Positions 1 through 10,395 of a stretch of 64,000 bases of DNA are shown here, piece after piece. The DNA is from Diaporthe sp. PMI_573 (lineage: Eukaryota; Ascomycota; Sordariomycetes; Diaporthales; Diaporthaceae), in the NCBI GenBank assembly GCA_021399435.1, contig JAJTUP010000078.1, positions 62,001 to 126,000 on the forward strand, given 5' to 3'. The position numbers and the translations under genes are program-made. Within the stretch, counting starts at the first letter, position 1. Every line of letters begins with the position of its first letter. The notes under the pieces are model-generated. The model was not told where the DNA came from, made no database searches, and saw only the letters and a program-made list of their open reading frames with translations.

Positions 1-1
1 T

Positions 2-154
2 ACCAGCGGCGCTCGGCGCAACGTCAAGTTCCAGCTTCCTCGGGGCGAGGGAGAGTCGGTGCCGCCCGAGGTTGTGGAGGCCAGACCGAGGCGCATAATC
101 AAAATCAAGTCCCGCGCTGCTGTGCAGTACTTGAGAGAGCTTGAGAAGGAATAG
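2..154 (+). CDS. 3' end of an unidentified gene (partial)
   Basis: An open frame enters from the left window edge and ends at a TAG at 152-154, giving the last 50 codons of a protein. The tail is rich in Arg, Lys and Glu and ends in ...VQYLRELEKE, a charged, probably helical C-terminus. The other two plus-strand frames stop within the same stretch. Too little is present to name the family. It could also be the last exon of a multi-exon gene. Confidence 0.4.
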   Translation, partial: TSGARRNVKFQLPRGEGESVPPEVVEARPRRIIKIKSRAAVQYLRELEKE

Positions 155-1401
155 GCTGTCAAGAAGAAGTCTCAAGAAGATATTTGGGGGATCTGGACCT
201 CGGCTTGCCGGGTCAGCATCATTGTCGTTTTGATGCTGGCTTTCGCTAATGTCCCATTAATTCCTTTTTCGACAACGTGCGGCATCCGCATCCTGGGCTT
301 GATGGACCTGGCGTAACTTCAAGCACGAGGCGTCTTGTTATTATTCTGGTCTTTCAGGGTCTTTCAACTCAATCAAAACCGACATTCAGCGCCAGGGTCA
401 CACGCGTGGGAGGTGCTCACTGGGATAGGTTCTTCGGCGGTCGAATAGAAGTTACTTGATTAATTCGCCACCCATTGCCTATACTTCTGTATTGTACCGA
501 AGTGACTCGTAAGCAAAGTGAACTTGTCCTCGGAATGTTCTCATTCCCTATGTTTTCCGGATGTTTGCCGGAAATCCCATTGTTGTCTCAACACCGCAGG
601 TTCACAGAAACGCCCCCACGGATCGTAGGATCATAACTCGACCGAGTCACGTACATGGGAGACACAGAAAGGAAGCCCAGTCGCTGGAACAGGCCCCGGG
701 TTCCCTACTGAGAAGCGTGTTCTGTCAGCACTCCTTAGTATAAGTCAACCTAGACGGAGATCTGACTCTCCTGGATGATTTAGTGAACATCATCTGAGCT
801 TCTGCAAGTCCACGGACCTATCAAGCATGTATCAAAACACCGAATCTTGTGGCAGAGACTCTAGGAGCATCTTGATTGTAGGAGATGTGACATTCACTTG
901 ATATGCCGGTGGAACTCCACCTTCGACATACAAGAGAAAATATAAAATATATCGCCTTTGATGTAAAATGCAAAGCTCTCTTGGCTCCAAAATCTCAGAT
1001 CATTAGCAAAGCAATCAAGGCATGGATGCGAGCAGGCATGCGAATGAGCTTCGGGGGAGGCATTGCATTATCTCTGGTATAGTACTCTTGGGCGTCCGGA
1101 TGAAACGTGCCGACACGGTAAATAGTGCCATTTCTGGCAAGACTGTCCACAACTTTCATGATGAAATTAGTAATATTCAAATTTCATTCTCTCTGTTGGT
1201 CAGCGTGATGTTGCGTACCCACCTTGGCACTTCCAGAGTCCTTGGCTTCCATCTTGTTTCGCGGAGTCGCGTCCTGATAGGTCCGCTAAGCGACCACATC
1301 AGGGGATTCTGACAACCTGCCTGTGGGCGACTCACCAAGATGGATGCCTACATGTCAGCTTCTCGTTGTTTGGATTCCTCTTCATTCTCACACACGGCGC
1401 C
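155..1401. other. intergenic, nothing recognised
   Basis: This should contain the 3' UTR of the leftmost partial gene and the promoter and 5' UTR of the HET gene. The only open frames are short, lack family motifs and overlap on opposite strands. No RNA gene or repeat was seen. Confidence 0.5.
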
Positions 1402-3065
1402 ATGAAGCTCATCAATTGCACCACTCTCCGAATCGAAGAATTCTTCGGCTCGACAGCCCCTGAGCTCTATGCCATTCTCTCCCATCGTTGGGAAGCCGAT
1501 GAAGTTACCTACCAAGAAGCCATTTGCACCCAGGCTCCGGCTCACAAGGCCGGATGGACGAAAATCCGCGAGGCCTGCCGGGTCGCCCACTCCATGGGTT
1601 ACGAGTACGCGTGGGTGGACACTGTTTGCATCAATAAGCAAGACTTGACAGAACTCACTGAGGCCATCAACTCTATGTTTAAGTGGTACGCGAATGCCGC
1701 TGTCTGTCTCGCCTACTTATCAGACGTGGACCCTGGACAGTCGTCTATAGAGAACTCGCTGTGGTTCACTAGAGGGTGGACTCTTCAGGAGCTCATTGCA
1801 CCGCCAGTAGTCGAGTTCTTCGACAGGGGATGGAACCGAATCGGGACGAGAGCGGAATTTTGCGATCAGATCCACCAGCTTACACATATTGACAAAGAAA
1901 TCCTTCGCCACGAGGTCCCCAATGGGAAGACGGTCGAGGGGCTATTATCCGAGGCGCCTTTGGCGCGAAGGATGTCCTGGGCGTCTGGAAGAACGACCAC
2001 CCGCGAGGAAGACACTGCGTACAGTCTCCTGGGGATATTCGGTATCAACATGCCACTACTGTATGGAGAAGGGAGCAACGCGTTTATGCGTCTTCAGATG
2101 GAAATTATGAAAGAGACGAATGATATGACGTTGTTCGCATGGACTTGCTCCTTGGCGAACCCGTATCAGGAGGGCCCGCCTCAGTACCGAGGGATTATGG
2201 CGACTTCTCCAATGGAATTCGAAGGTGCGGGTAACGTGGTGCTTAGCAGAGACATTAAATATAACCCAGAGGTGAGCCCCACAAGAGAATAACCGCACAC
2301 GAAAGGCTGCCGCAATGACAGCTAACACTGGAACAGTATACAATGACAAACAAGGGCCTGCGGATTATCACCGAGATTGTTGTGGGCGAAGACATAACGC
2401 ATTACCTCATGCTTGGATGCAGCCGGGACGGCGGGACCCCTGGCAAGTCCTTAGGCATACCTCTGAAGGACCACGGCGGAGGTGTCTTCCTCAGATCACA
2501 ACCAGACCGACTGGTCATTCTCGGCGACGAGATGAAAACACAGATGACCACAATGTACATCAATAAACACATAGAGTTGATGGCAGAGCTCCCGGTCTAC
2601 GCAGAGACTCAACAGTTATTCCGCAAGGCGTACCAGTTCCACACGAACGGTTCGAGGAGGGTGACGATAGAAAGGGCCGTGCCTGCGAGCATGTGGAACC
2701 GACAGAGAAAAATGTTTATCACCGAGGGCCTCGACTCTTTTGACGGCTTTGTCGAATTCCGGCTCCCAGACTCAGCAACGGGACATGAATCGTTCATCGT
2801 GGCCTGTGGGTTCGCGTCACCTAATAGGGAATGGATCTGTATGGCATCAAGCAACGACGAGAACAGGTTGGTGTACAATTCTGCCATCAACGGAGATCTC
2901 AACAGAATGCGAAGGCAGGCCATCAAGGCCAAGCAAGTATGGAATTCTCAAGTGACGACGAGGATGGGGTCTGAGGCTGAAGCTACTGTGCGAACACGGC
3001 TCCGGAAGACGGAGCCGATTTTCGATATATATGTGGAGGTCATTACTCAGTCTCTCATTATGTAA
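1402..3065 (+). CDS. HET-domain (heterokaryon incompatibility) protein
   Basis: Two exons, 1402-2271 and 2337-3065, are joined by a 65-bp intron (GTGAGC...AACAG, phase 0), giving 532 residues. The N-terminal half carries the HET-domain (PF06985) blocks in order: YAILSHRW near residue 25, YAWVDTVCINKQ near 65-80, and FTRGWTLQELIAP near 125-140. The usual ...LYGEG..AF.RLQ.EI block closes the domain. The exon junction restores the family motif YTMTNKGLRI, which starts the C-terminal region typical of this class. I chose ATG 1402 (MKLINCTTL...) because HET proteins usually begin this way. The frame stays open upstream without an ATG. HET proteins trigger allorecognition cell death when paired with an incompatible partner; the partner of this one is unknown. 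It converges on the AAA ATPase gene, 485 bp away. Confidence 0.88.
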
Positions 3066-3550
3066 ATAGACTGGTAACTTTGGCAAACTACAGGAGTAGA
3101 AACGAACACGATACAGGGAAATACAGGTGGGTGTGCGGTGTCGTAGTATCATCCATCACCTTTCCCACTCAATAATTACTAGACTGTGTACTACCTAGGT
3201 ATACGTGTTCTGCCAGTGCTGGTGCTCCTGCAGTCGTCCATTAATCTCCTGGCATGGTGCAAGCTCACCGATGACGTCCCACGCTTTGGAGATTATGAGT
3301 AGCCCTTCGCTACCTCGAAGCCCGGCAGAACCGAGCGGAGGACGCCATCTATTAAACACTACTACTATTTGTCGGAAATTTAGATGGGCACGGCCGCGAA
3401 TGTTCATCTAGGCAAGAACTTTACCATTGAAAGAAACTACAGAATAAATTCAACGGGATCCTGTTTCGAGAGAGAAAGAGAGAAATAACAACCGGAAAGA
3501 CGAGACATTGAAGGACTTGAACGGATCCACCCAAACCCAGCATCCACTGC
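3066..3550. other. intergenic between convergent genes
   Basis: Shared 3' flanks of the HET gene and the AAA ATPase gene. There are no convincing open frames. No repeats recognised. Confidence 0.5.
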
Positions 3551-6500
3551 TTATCTCAACATTTCCTCCCGCGCCCACTGCTCATCACTATGCCCCTTGA
3601 CGGTCTTCAGGTACTTGTTGAAGTCTGTTGCTGTCTTTATGGCCTGGCTCAGGTGTTTCCAGTCCAGCCTCTCCGCGTCGTGCTTCGCAAGCTGCCTAGC
3701 GGTGAGCAGGACGTTTCGGATCTGCCTACCATTCATCTCAAGCGCCGCCAGTTCGTCAAGCCTCCTTTCCAGCTCAGCCATGTTCGCATCTTCGTCTTCC
3801 GACTCCTCAATCATGTCAAAGAAATTACGCCAGATCTTCCTACGAGACTTTTTCGTTAGGTTGTCATAGTGGATCGCGACCTGGATCCGGGACTTGAAGG
3901 CCTCGTCGAAGGTGCCGACGCGGTTGGAGGTCAGAATTAGTATGCCGTCGTAATACTCGAGCGTGCGGAGGAATACTAGGAAGACCCAAGTGTATCAGTG
4001 ACTATCATCATATTGATCTAGGTGCGCTTTCTGACTTGATACCAGGCTGTTCCTTTGCAGGTCTGCCATTGTGCGTTCCTCGAGGAACACGTCTGCTTCG
4101 TCCAGGAGAAGAACTGTGAACACGTCAACGCCTTTTCGTAATACAAAACAAGGCCATAGCATACCACAATTCCATATCTTCCCCAAGTACAGCACCGTCT
4201 CCAGATACTTCTCGACATCCTTGGGGTCAGTGCCGATATCACCGCATGTGACGCGGTACAGCGGCTTTTCTGCAATCTCCGCGACGCTGCGTGACTTCTA
4301 TTAATAGACATACTCAAAATGTGTTCCATTCGGTATCTTGGACACAAACCTCTCCGCTGTCAATGTCTTCCCTGTGCCTGGACTACCATGTAGCAGAATG
4401 ATCAAACCATTGCCCTTGCCGGCAATAATATCATCCATCTTGCCGGCGGATTTCTGTATGTCAACCAACGCACGAATCATCTTCTTCACAGCATCATCAA
4501 GAACGAGACGTCCAAAGGCCTCCGGGTTCCACTTTATGCTGTGAAAATTATCAACAAGCAGGTTGGCTAGCCCTGGTCAGTTCCAGCACAATACCGTATC
4601 CTTTGACGAATCATAGAAAGCAAATTTGCTTACTCCACTTCTTCGCCTGCAATCTGAATCCAAAAATTGTGCCTGGGAGAAGCATTGATGCCTTCTCTGA
4701 CAGCTCCTCGGTCTTGTTAACTTTCGTTGGCCAGGGATCTAGTTTTGCACGCATCCCGTATGTATTCGGTAACATTATCTGTGGAGGGGCCCAAGGGGCG
4801 GGGTGCATCAATCTGTAGGTTGCCACATCGACCATGAATCTCTCCCCTATCTGCACAGAATTCAGAGCTATTATCAAGCTTGTCAAGCTTTCAAAAGGGA
4901 AAGGAATGTGGCTGTACTAACGTAGTGATACTGTCGGTCATTGTCCCACCCAGTGTAGCAGATGTATGCTTGGTCCCTCATGCTCCAGAATCTTTTCCCT
5001 CGTTCTTCGAGGCTCTTTATGTCCTCGGCTCGTGAATAATCTTCTGGGTAAAGCTTGAGATCTGTAATTTGCATCTCATCATCCGGCACTCCATCAATTT
5101 GATTTACCCAAGGTTGTCTTTTCAATTCATTCCCGTCATACGACCAAGACCAGCCTGTCAAGACTGTTGATTCCTTCGATCGACCCTGGGATAGACACAG
5201 ATTCAGGACATGTGCTTCCAGGACATCCGATTTGTCTCGGCCGATGACCAATTGGTTTGGTCTGAACAGTTTCGTCATATGGCAAGCCTTCACGAGTCCT
5301 CTCTCGAATAGGGAAGTAGCCTCCTCGTACTCCTCACTGTAATTCGTATCCAAGAATCCCAGTAGAGGCTCCAATACCGACTTGTACGTGTTCTCTAGCG
5401 ACAGCTGGACGAGCTTCCTGTGATGATGGAACAGAAATGGGTATGGTGCGAGCATTCCTTCCTTTTGGAGGTACTCCATGGTATCTCCCAAGGGGGATGG
5501 AAGGTATTCTGCGACCTCAAGCAGTGCCTTGCCCAGCAGCGGTGCAACAATTCGAAGTCTCTCTGAGCTCGTCCTCGAAATCTGTCTGCGACTTTCGCCG
5601 CCCGGTTTATCCTCATTCTTGGTGGCATAGCTTGTGCAAACGTGTTCCTTCATGACTAGAAAACAGATATTTGGGTGTAGATCAACGTAGTCATCAAGAC
5701 TGTGAACAATCTTTTCACCCGTCAACTTGGTCCCGCCCTCTGAGTTTCGGTCTCTATAGATCGGTTTATCCTCATAGTGGGATTGGTCATGCTGGTGGCT
5801 TCGTTTGTCGCACAGAATTTGGTGTAGCACTTTTCCAATGAAAACAGCTGAATGGCTGTCCGACGATTGAGGGGTTTGGCTTTCACCGGATGGACCTGCG
5901 GAGGGACTTGCGCTATGGGTGACCTCGTAAGCCTCTGAAAAAGCAAGCCTTCCGGTAAGTAGCTCGATGGTGTCTAACAAATAAGCTATAAACCGGGAAA
6001 CGTCTTGCTTTCCTTCCAAGACGTCAATGTTGAGGTACTTTTCCGTGATAGCATGTAGTGATTCCGACATAGTTGGTCGGAAATCATTCAAAGCTTGAAC
6101 GTGCTGACTTCCGGACTCGGCCGCCGGAGACAATCTCGATCCGTGAATCAATCTTTCACAGCGGGTTGGAAGGGTGCTCGAAGTGACTGTGGTGTCGCGA
6201 ACCAGGTCTTCTGGAGCTTCTGGGCTAGGTACTGTAGTGGGCCCTCGTGAAACTTGTTTTTTCGCCAATTTTCGTCAGAAATCTTGAACGTCTCTTCATT
6301 GCTTTAGATTTAATAACTCTGTGGAACATACCTGAAATTCTCTTTAAGTCTGAACTTCCATTTCTAGATGATACTGCCACGAGAGTCTCCTGACATTTCT
6401 CAGATCCACGGGTGGCTCTATTATTGTCCCTATGCATCTCAAGATCAGAATTATCTCTTGAATTTGGACTGTTTGCAGCGCTGATTCCGTAGGAGCTAGC

Positions 6501-7003
6501 CCGCTTCGCCAAAGCTTTCCGACGCCATTGTGCTTGCTCGTTAGCTTGAGTCTCTGGCCACCAGCTAGACTGCTGGCCGTCTGATGCATTGGACTCATCC
6601 TCCGAACTGTCTCGAAATGTGAAAAGATCAGGTAGGGGGGATTGCATGACAGGCTGTTGACGATCATTCATAGGCTGAGACCCAGGTGGCACACCACCAT
6701 GTCCTGCTGGACTCGACTCAGGCGGAATTTTCCGACCTTTGATCGCAGGATCGCCATTTTTGGAAGAGTGCATCCATTTCAATCCTATACACAATCAGTA
6801 CAAGGGAATCCATGCGCTATAAGTAAGTACCCACCTCTTTCGGATTCAGTGTTGAAATTTGCGAGCATCTCTTTCCTTTTGGAAAGGTCTCCCACGGTAT
6901 CGTCCGTGGATATCGTAGGGTCCATGAACAAGGTGTTTCCACTCCCGACATTGGGCTGGGGTTGCTCTGAAGGATTTCCATGTTCCCCAAGGTATGGGTC
7001 CAT
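3551..7003 (-). CDS. AAA-family ATPase with N-terminal DUF7025 domain (TOB3-like)
   Basis: Eight exons can be joined in frame: 7003-6835, 6784-6332, 6252-4922, 4850-4634, 4572-4350, 4286-4165, 4113-4036 and 3975-3551. All seven introns are GT-AG and 50-79 bp. The product is 1005 residues. The first 250 or so residues are low-complexity and polar. The DUF7025 region follows, including ERGKRFW and the YICYTGWDND segment. The C-terminal AAA module has Walker A HGSPGTGKTLTAE (split after GAG AG, restoring TAESVAE), Walker B VLLLDEADVF, and the LILTSNRVGTFDEAFKSRI sensor/arginine-finger block. The start is ATG 7003 (MDPYLGEHG). This family is abundant in fungal accessory regions; its substrates are unknown. 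Exon boundaries come from frame and motif continuity, not transcripts. Confidence 0.85.
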
Positions 7004-7454
7004 GCTGACGTCTCTAGAAGTGGCTCACTTGCTTGGGGCTTTTGATGCTGGATAAGGAGACGTAGGTGACAAAATAACAGTGTTCATGTGAGCCCCGCTT
7101 TTGATTGCTTGTCAGGCTCCATGTGTCTGACTGAGGGCTGGAAGATAAGGCATTCATGCATAGATTTATTCCATGTAAGTGGTCCATGTGGTTGCACAAG
7201 AAGTGGGGCAGCAACAGGAGGAGGTGGCTATAACCACTGTACTACCCGCGAAAGCGATCGCCACACAACATGGTCACAAGGCACCTATATTGTATGACAC
7301 GAATAATTCCAATGACCAACAACCAAACCAGCCAAACGCACTGGTGCCAACTTTCACTTGTGAGATTTGTGAACTACTAGTGTATCGTATATGATATCAT
7401 CCCCCTGCGCCAGGTGGTATATGGATTTTCATACATTCAGAAGCCCCATGCAAG
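7004..7454. other. intergenic, probable promoter of the AAA ATPase gene
   Basis: A 451-bp gap between two head-to-tail minus-strand genes. It should hold the 3' UTR of the DUF7708 gene and the promoter of the AAA gene. No clear motif was recognised. Confidence 0.45.
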
Positions 7455-9407
7455 CTAATCAACAGGGAAGGTAAATTTCCTCGGATTTCCTTGACCACTT
7501 CTTCTAAGTAAAGCCCGATATCTTGGTTGCCGCATTAATCTTTGAACCCGGCGGCCCATGTCGGTAGCAAACTGCGTCTCGTTGAAAATTTCGCTGGCCT
7601 CCCTCGAAGTGCTTGTATCAAACTTCCAAGATACAATGACGACTTTGAGCCCGTCCTCATCCCGGCGAGTAACGATTTCTGACATAGTCTCAATAAATTC
7701 GCTGAGGGTGAAATACTCTTCGTCCATAGCTTCAGCCCCGAGGGAGCTTTCTACTAGGCTGGTATCTATGACCATGACCAAGCGAGGGAAAGCAGCGATG
7801 CAACGCTCGAGCATTTGAAACCAGTGTCGAATGCTAGTATCCGCCTGGAACTGGTCGAGAGAGATCGCGTTTGTCCCATTTTTGGGCTGACCAGATTCTA
7901 GTTCCAGTAGCTGTGAAATCAGAGACCTCAGTATGCCGGTGATGGATGGACTCGGCCGGACACTGTCATTGTCGCCGGGTAATGCCCAGACTACTGGATA
8001 ACTTCGGTCAATGACGGCATCCAGGAAGTCGATTGCAAAGTCAAGTGAGCTCGTTCTTATTCCTTGTCCTTGGGCGAGAGCCATGGATGAGGAAGGATCC
8101 GATATCCATGCCCTGAGTTTCGACAGTGTAGCAGTGGGCAGTTGTGTCGGCAATGTTTGCCTACGACGCTTTCGCATTGATTTGCAGAATGCTAGACTCT
8201 GAGATGAATCTGGAGTATCTTCCAGTAATAGTATTGTGCTCCTGATTTCCTTGATTTGGCCTCTTCGAAACATCTGCTGTTGTTCTTCTCGAAGACCCAG
8301 CAGTGACTGGTTGTGCAGCATTTGTTGCTGCTGTTGGTCTGTTCCGTTCCATCAGTCAATTTCGGTTGATCTCATTGTGTCGGAATACGATTCTGCGTCG
8401 GTAATCTTAACTTACATGCCACCATCTCGGTAAGATGTGTAATCGACTTGTGCATTTGATGAACTGTGAAATGTAGGTCTCGAATCTCAGCTTTGGTGGC
8501 TGCATTTGCCAACTCATCCACACCTCTCGAGCGTCTTGTGATTTCGTCGATGATAATCTTGAATTTAAGTTCGAATGGATGTGCAATGGCATAGATGGCA
8601 TGTCTAGCCTTGCCTTTCTTGCACCATTTGATAGCCTTGACAACAAACTGCATGATTTTGGCATATAGCAGAGAGATCGCCTCCTGCATCCGAGCCGTTG
8701 GGTAGAGGATCGAGTGGAGCTCGGTCCGCGGCAAGACGTCCGCCAGATTGGAAATTGCTTTGGAAATCTCGCTGAGAAGCTCTTCATGATTCAGGACCGA
8801 TATGAAGAGGAACTTCATGGCTCCCCAAGCCAGGGAGACGTATTCCGGGTGGTGTTGCGCAAAGGTATCAAAGATGGCTGTACACCTCGAATGAGCCAGA
8901 GCATTGTGAAAGCATTGGGACACCATGGGCATAATGCTGTTTCACCTACCTCCATAATACATCACTCTTTCAGAACAGCTTGAAAGCCATTCTTGGATCT
9001 TGTTGCCCTTTGACTTGGTTTGATACTCCTCCAAGGCCCGCACAACCGCGTTCCGGACGTCTCCCATTGAGCTTTGGTGTTGCAGCCATGGTGTCTGGTA
9101 TTCTTCGGCGGTGAGGGTCGACTTCAGGTTATCAAGAGCGCTTTCGTATGCGGACCGGGCGGGATCGGACAACCTGATGGTATAGGCAAGGTCAGCAGGA
9201 AACCAAGTAACCATCTAGCCACAACTCGGAGTGGGTATGGAGGAGCACTAACCGTTGTTGCGGATCTGCGAGATACCACCCAGCGTATAATTCGTTGCTG
9301 GCATATCTCCTCAGGTCGCCGAGTTGAGGAGCCGGCAAAATCGGCGCGAGGGCTAGAAGAGGAGACGACGTTGCGAGGTCATAATCCGCACGGGTTGCCA
9401 CAGCCAT
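7455..9407 (-). CDS. DUF7708 domain protein, NLR-like architecture
   Basis: Four exons, 9407-9253, 9173-8950, 8877-8416 and 8338-7455, join in frame through GT-AG introns of 79, 72 and 77 bp, giving 574 residues. The first junction restores ADPQQRLSDPARSAYE. The second restores YYGAIFDTFAQHHPEYVSLAWGAMKFLF, with the HPEYVSLAWGAMKF core of DUF7708, a domain found at the N-terminus of many fungal STAND/NLR-like proteins. A polyglutamine linker follows (junction 3, VAYQQQQQ). The C-terminal part has VVWALPGDND and LVMVIDTSLVE, which sit where a nucleotide-binding domain would be, but I see no Walker A GxxxxGK[ST]. It ends without ankyrin, WD or TPR repeats. Function unknown. Its first exon lies inside repeat copy A. 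Confidence 0.8.
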
Positions 9408-9880
9408 TGCGGTAGGAGACCATCCTGGATATGCTGCGCTCGGAGATGTTGCTTGACGAGATTCCCCTCACACAAGAGGGTAGCTGTTGAGGGCCGAGAT
9501 TCAGGAAAGGCCGCTCCCCGCCGTCAGGCATGGGACTCCGTCTGACCATGCAGTGCCACTGCATGTGGCCCAAGGTAGTCTAGCACATCATCGGTCCCGC
9601 TGTTACACAAACGACTCTGAAAAATGCCAAGACAGGACAACGTTGAGGCCCCTACAAGCCGGGCGACACACAGCCACAGCAGCCTCCACGTATTACGTAT
9701 ATACCCGATGTGAAGCCACCGAACCAGGAGAACAGGTAAGGGCAAAATGCAAGAGGGCCACGCAAGTGTGTATACCTGAAAGGATAAGTTTAATATAATA
9801 ACACTACTAGTATATAATGTATTACTGTCCAACACAATACCCAGCATGCCGCCTAATGACTCCTCAGAACCCCCTCCATT
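9351..9880. repeat. direct repeat copy A (flanks the F-box segment)
   Basis: This stretch aligns in the same orientation with 12867-13270, for example around GAGGTCATAATCCGC, GAGACCATCCT, CTAGCACATCAT/GTAGCACATCAT, TTACACAAACGA, ATTACTGTCCAACA and CTCAGAACCCCCTC. By eye the shared blocks are roughly three-quarters identical, and copy A is about 125 bp longer. It includes the first codons and upstream region of the DUF7708 gene. At its right edge it has TCAGAACCCCCTC, the same bases that encode the last residues and stop of CTF18 in copy B. Confidence 0.75.
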
Positions 9881-10395
9881 AGTTGCTCCTGTGTAAGGAG
9901 AACAAAGAATTGCATCCCTCGCCCCTTGCCCCTCCTGCGAGAATCAGACGTGCCAAGCAGTAGACTGAATTTTCATATTTTAAATATACAATTTAACACC
10001 AGCTCTTCATCAGGCTAATCAATAAATGTCAAAAGGGATATTTAGGGCACTGAGTTGAGTGCCCGCGAATGGCTGGTAAGCCTTACCTGGGCACCACCAG
10101 TACTCTTTGTGTTCTTTAAAATTCAGCAGAACACGTTTTCATAAGAGAGACAAAGACATCAAAAATTCTAGAAGGTCTAGCCTTTCCAAGCGCTTGGCAC
10201 GGCTGATGCTCATAAATGAGGGTCGGGCGGAATTCTTCATGCCGCTGCGTGGCCCAGCTGCCCATCCCCAAACTTACTCCACCGTTCATCCATCAGCCTC
10301 CCAAGCTGTGCTTTCAAAATTCACTACTGAGAACAAAACAAGATTTCTCAGTAGCTGTGTGCTTTCAAGATATCGGGTACGATACTTAAGCTGTC
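9881..10395. other. intergenic, upstream of F-box gene
   Basis: AT-rich spacer between repeat copy A and the F-box gene; it should contain that gene's promoter. There is a short local direct repeat around 10317-10350 (TTTCAAAATTCACTACTGAGAA... / TTCTCAGTAGCTGTGTGCTTTCAA). No other gene seen. Confidence 0.45.

Noticed and set aside
1366..1401. Upstream extension of the HET frame
   Set aside because: It would need a non-ATG start. ATG 1402 fits the family.
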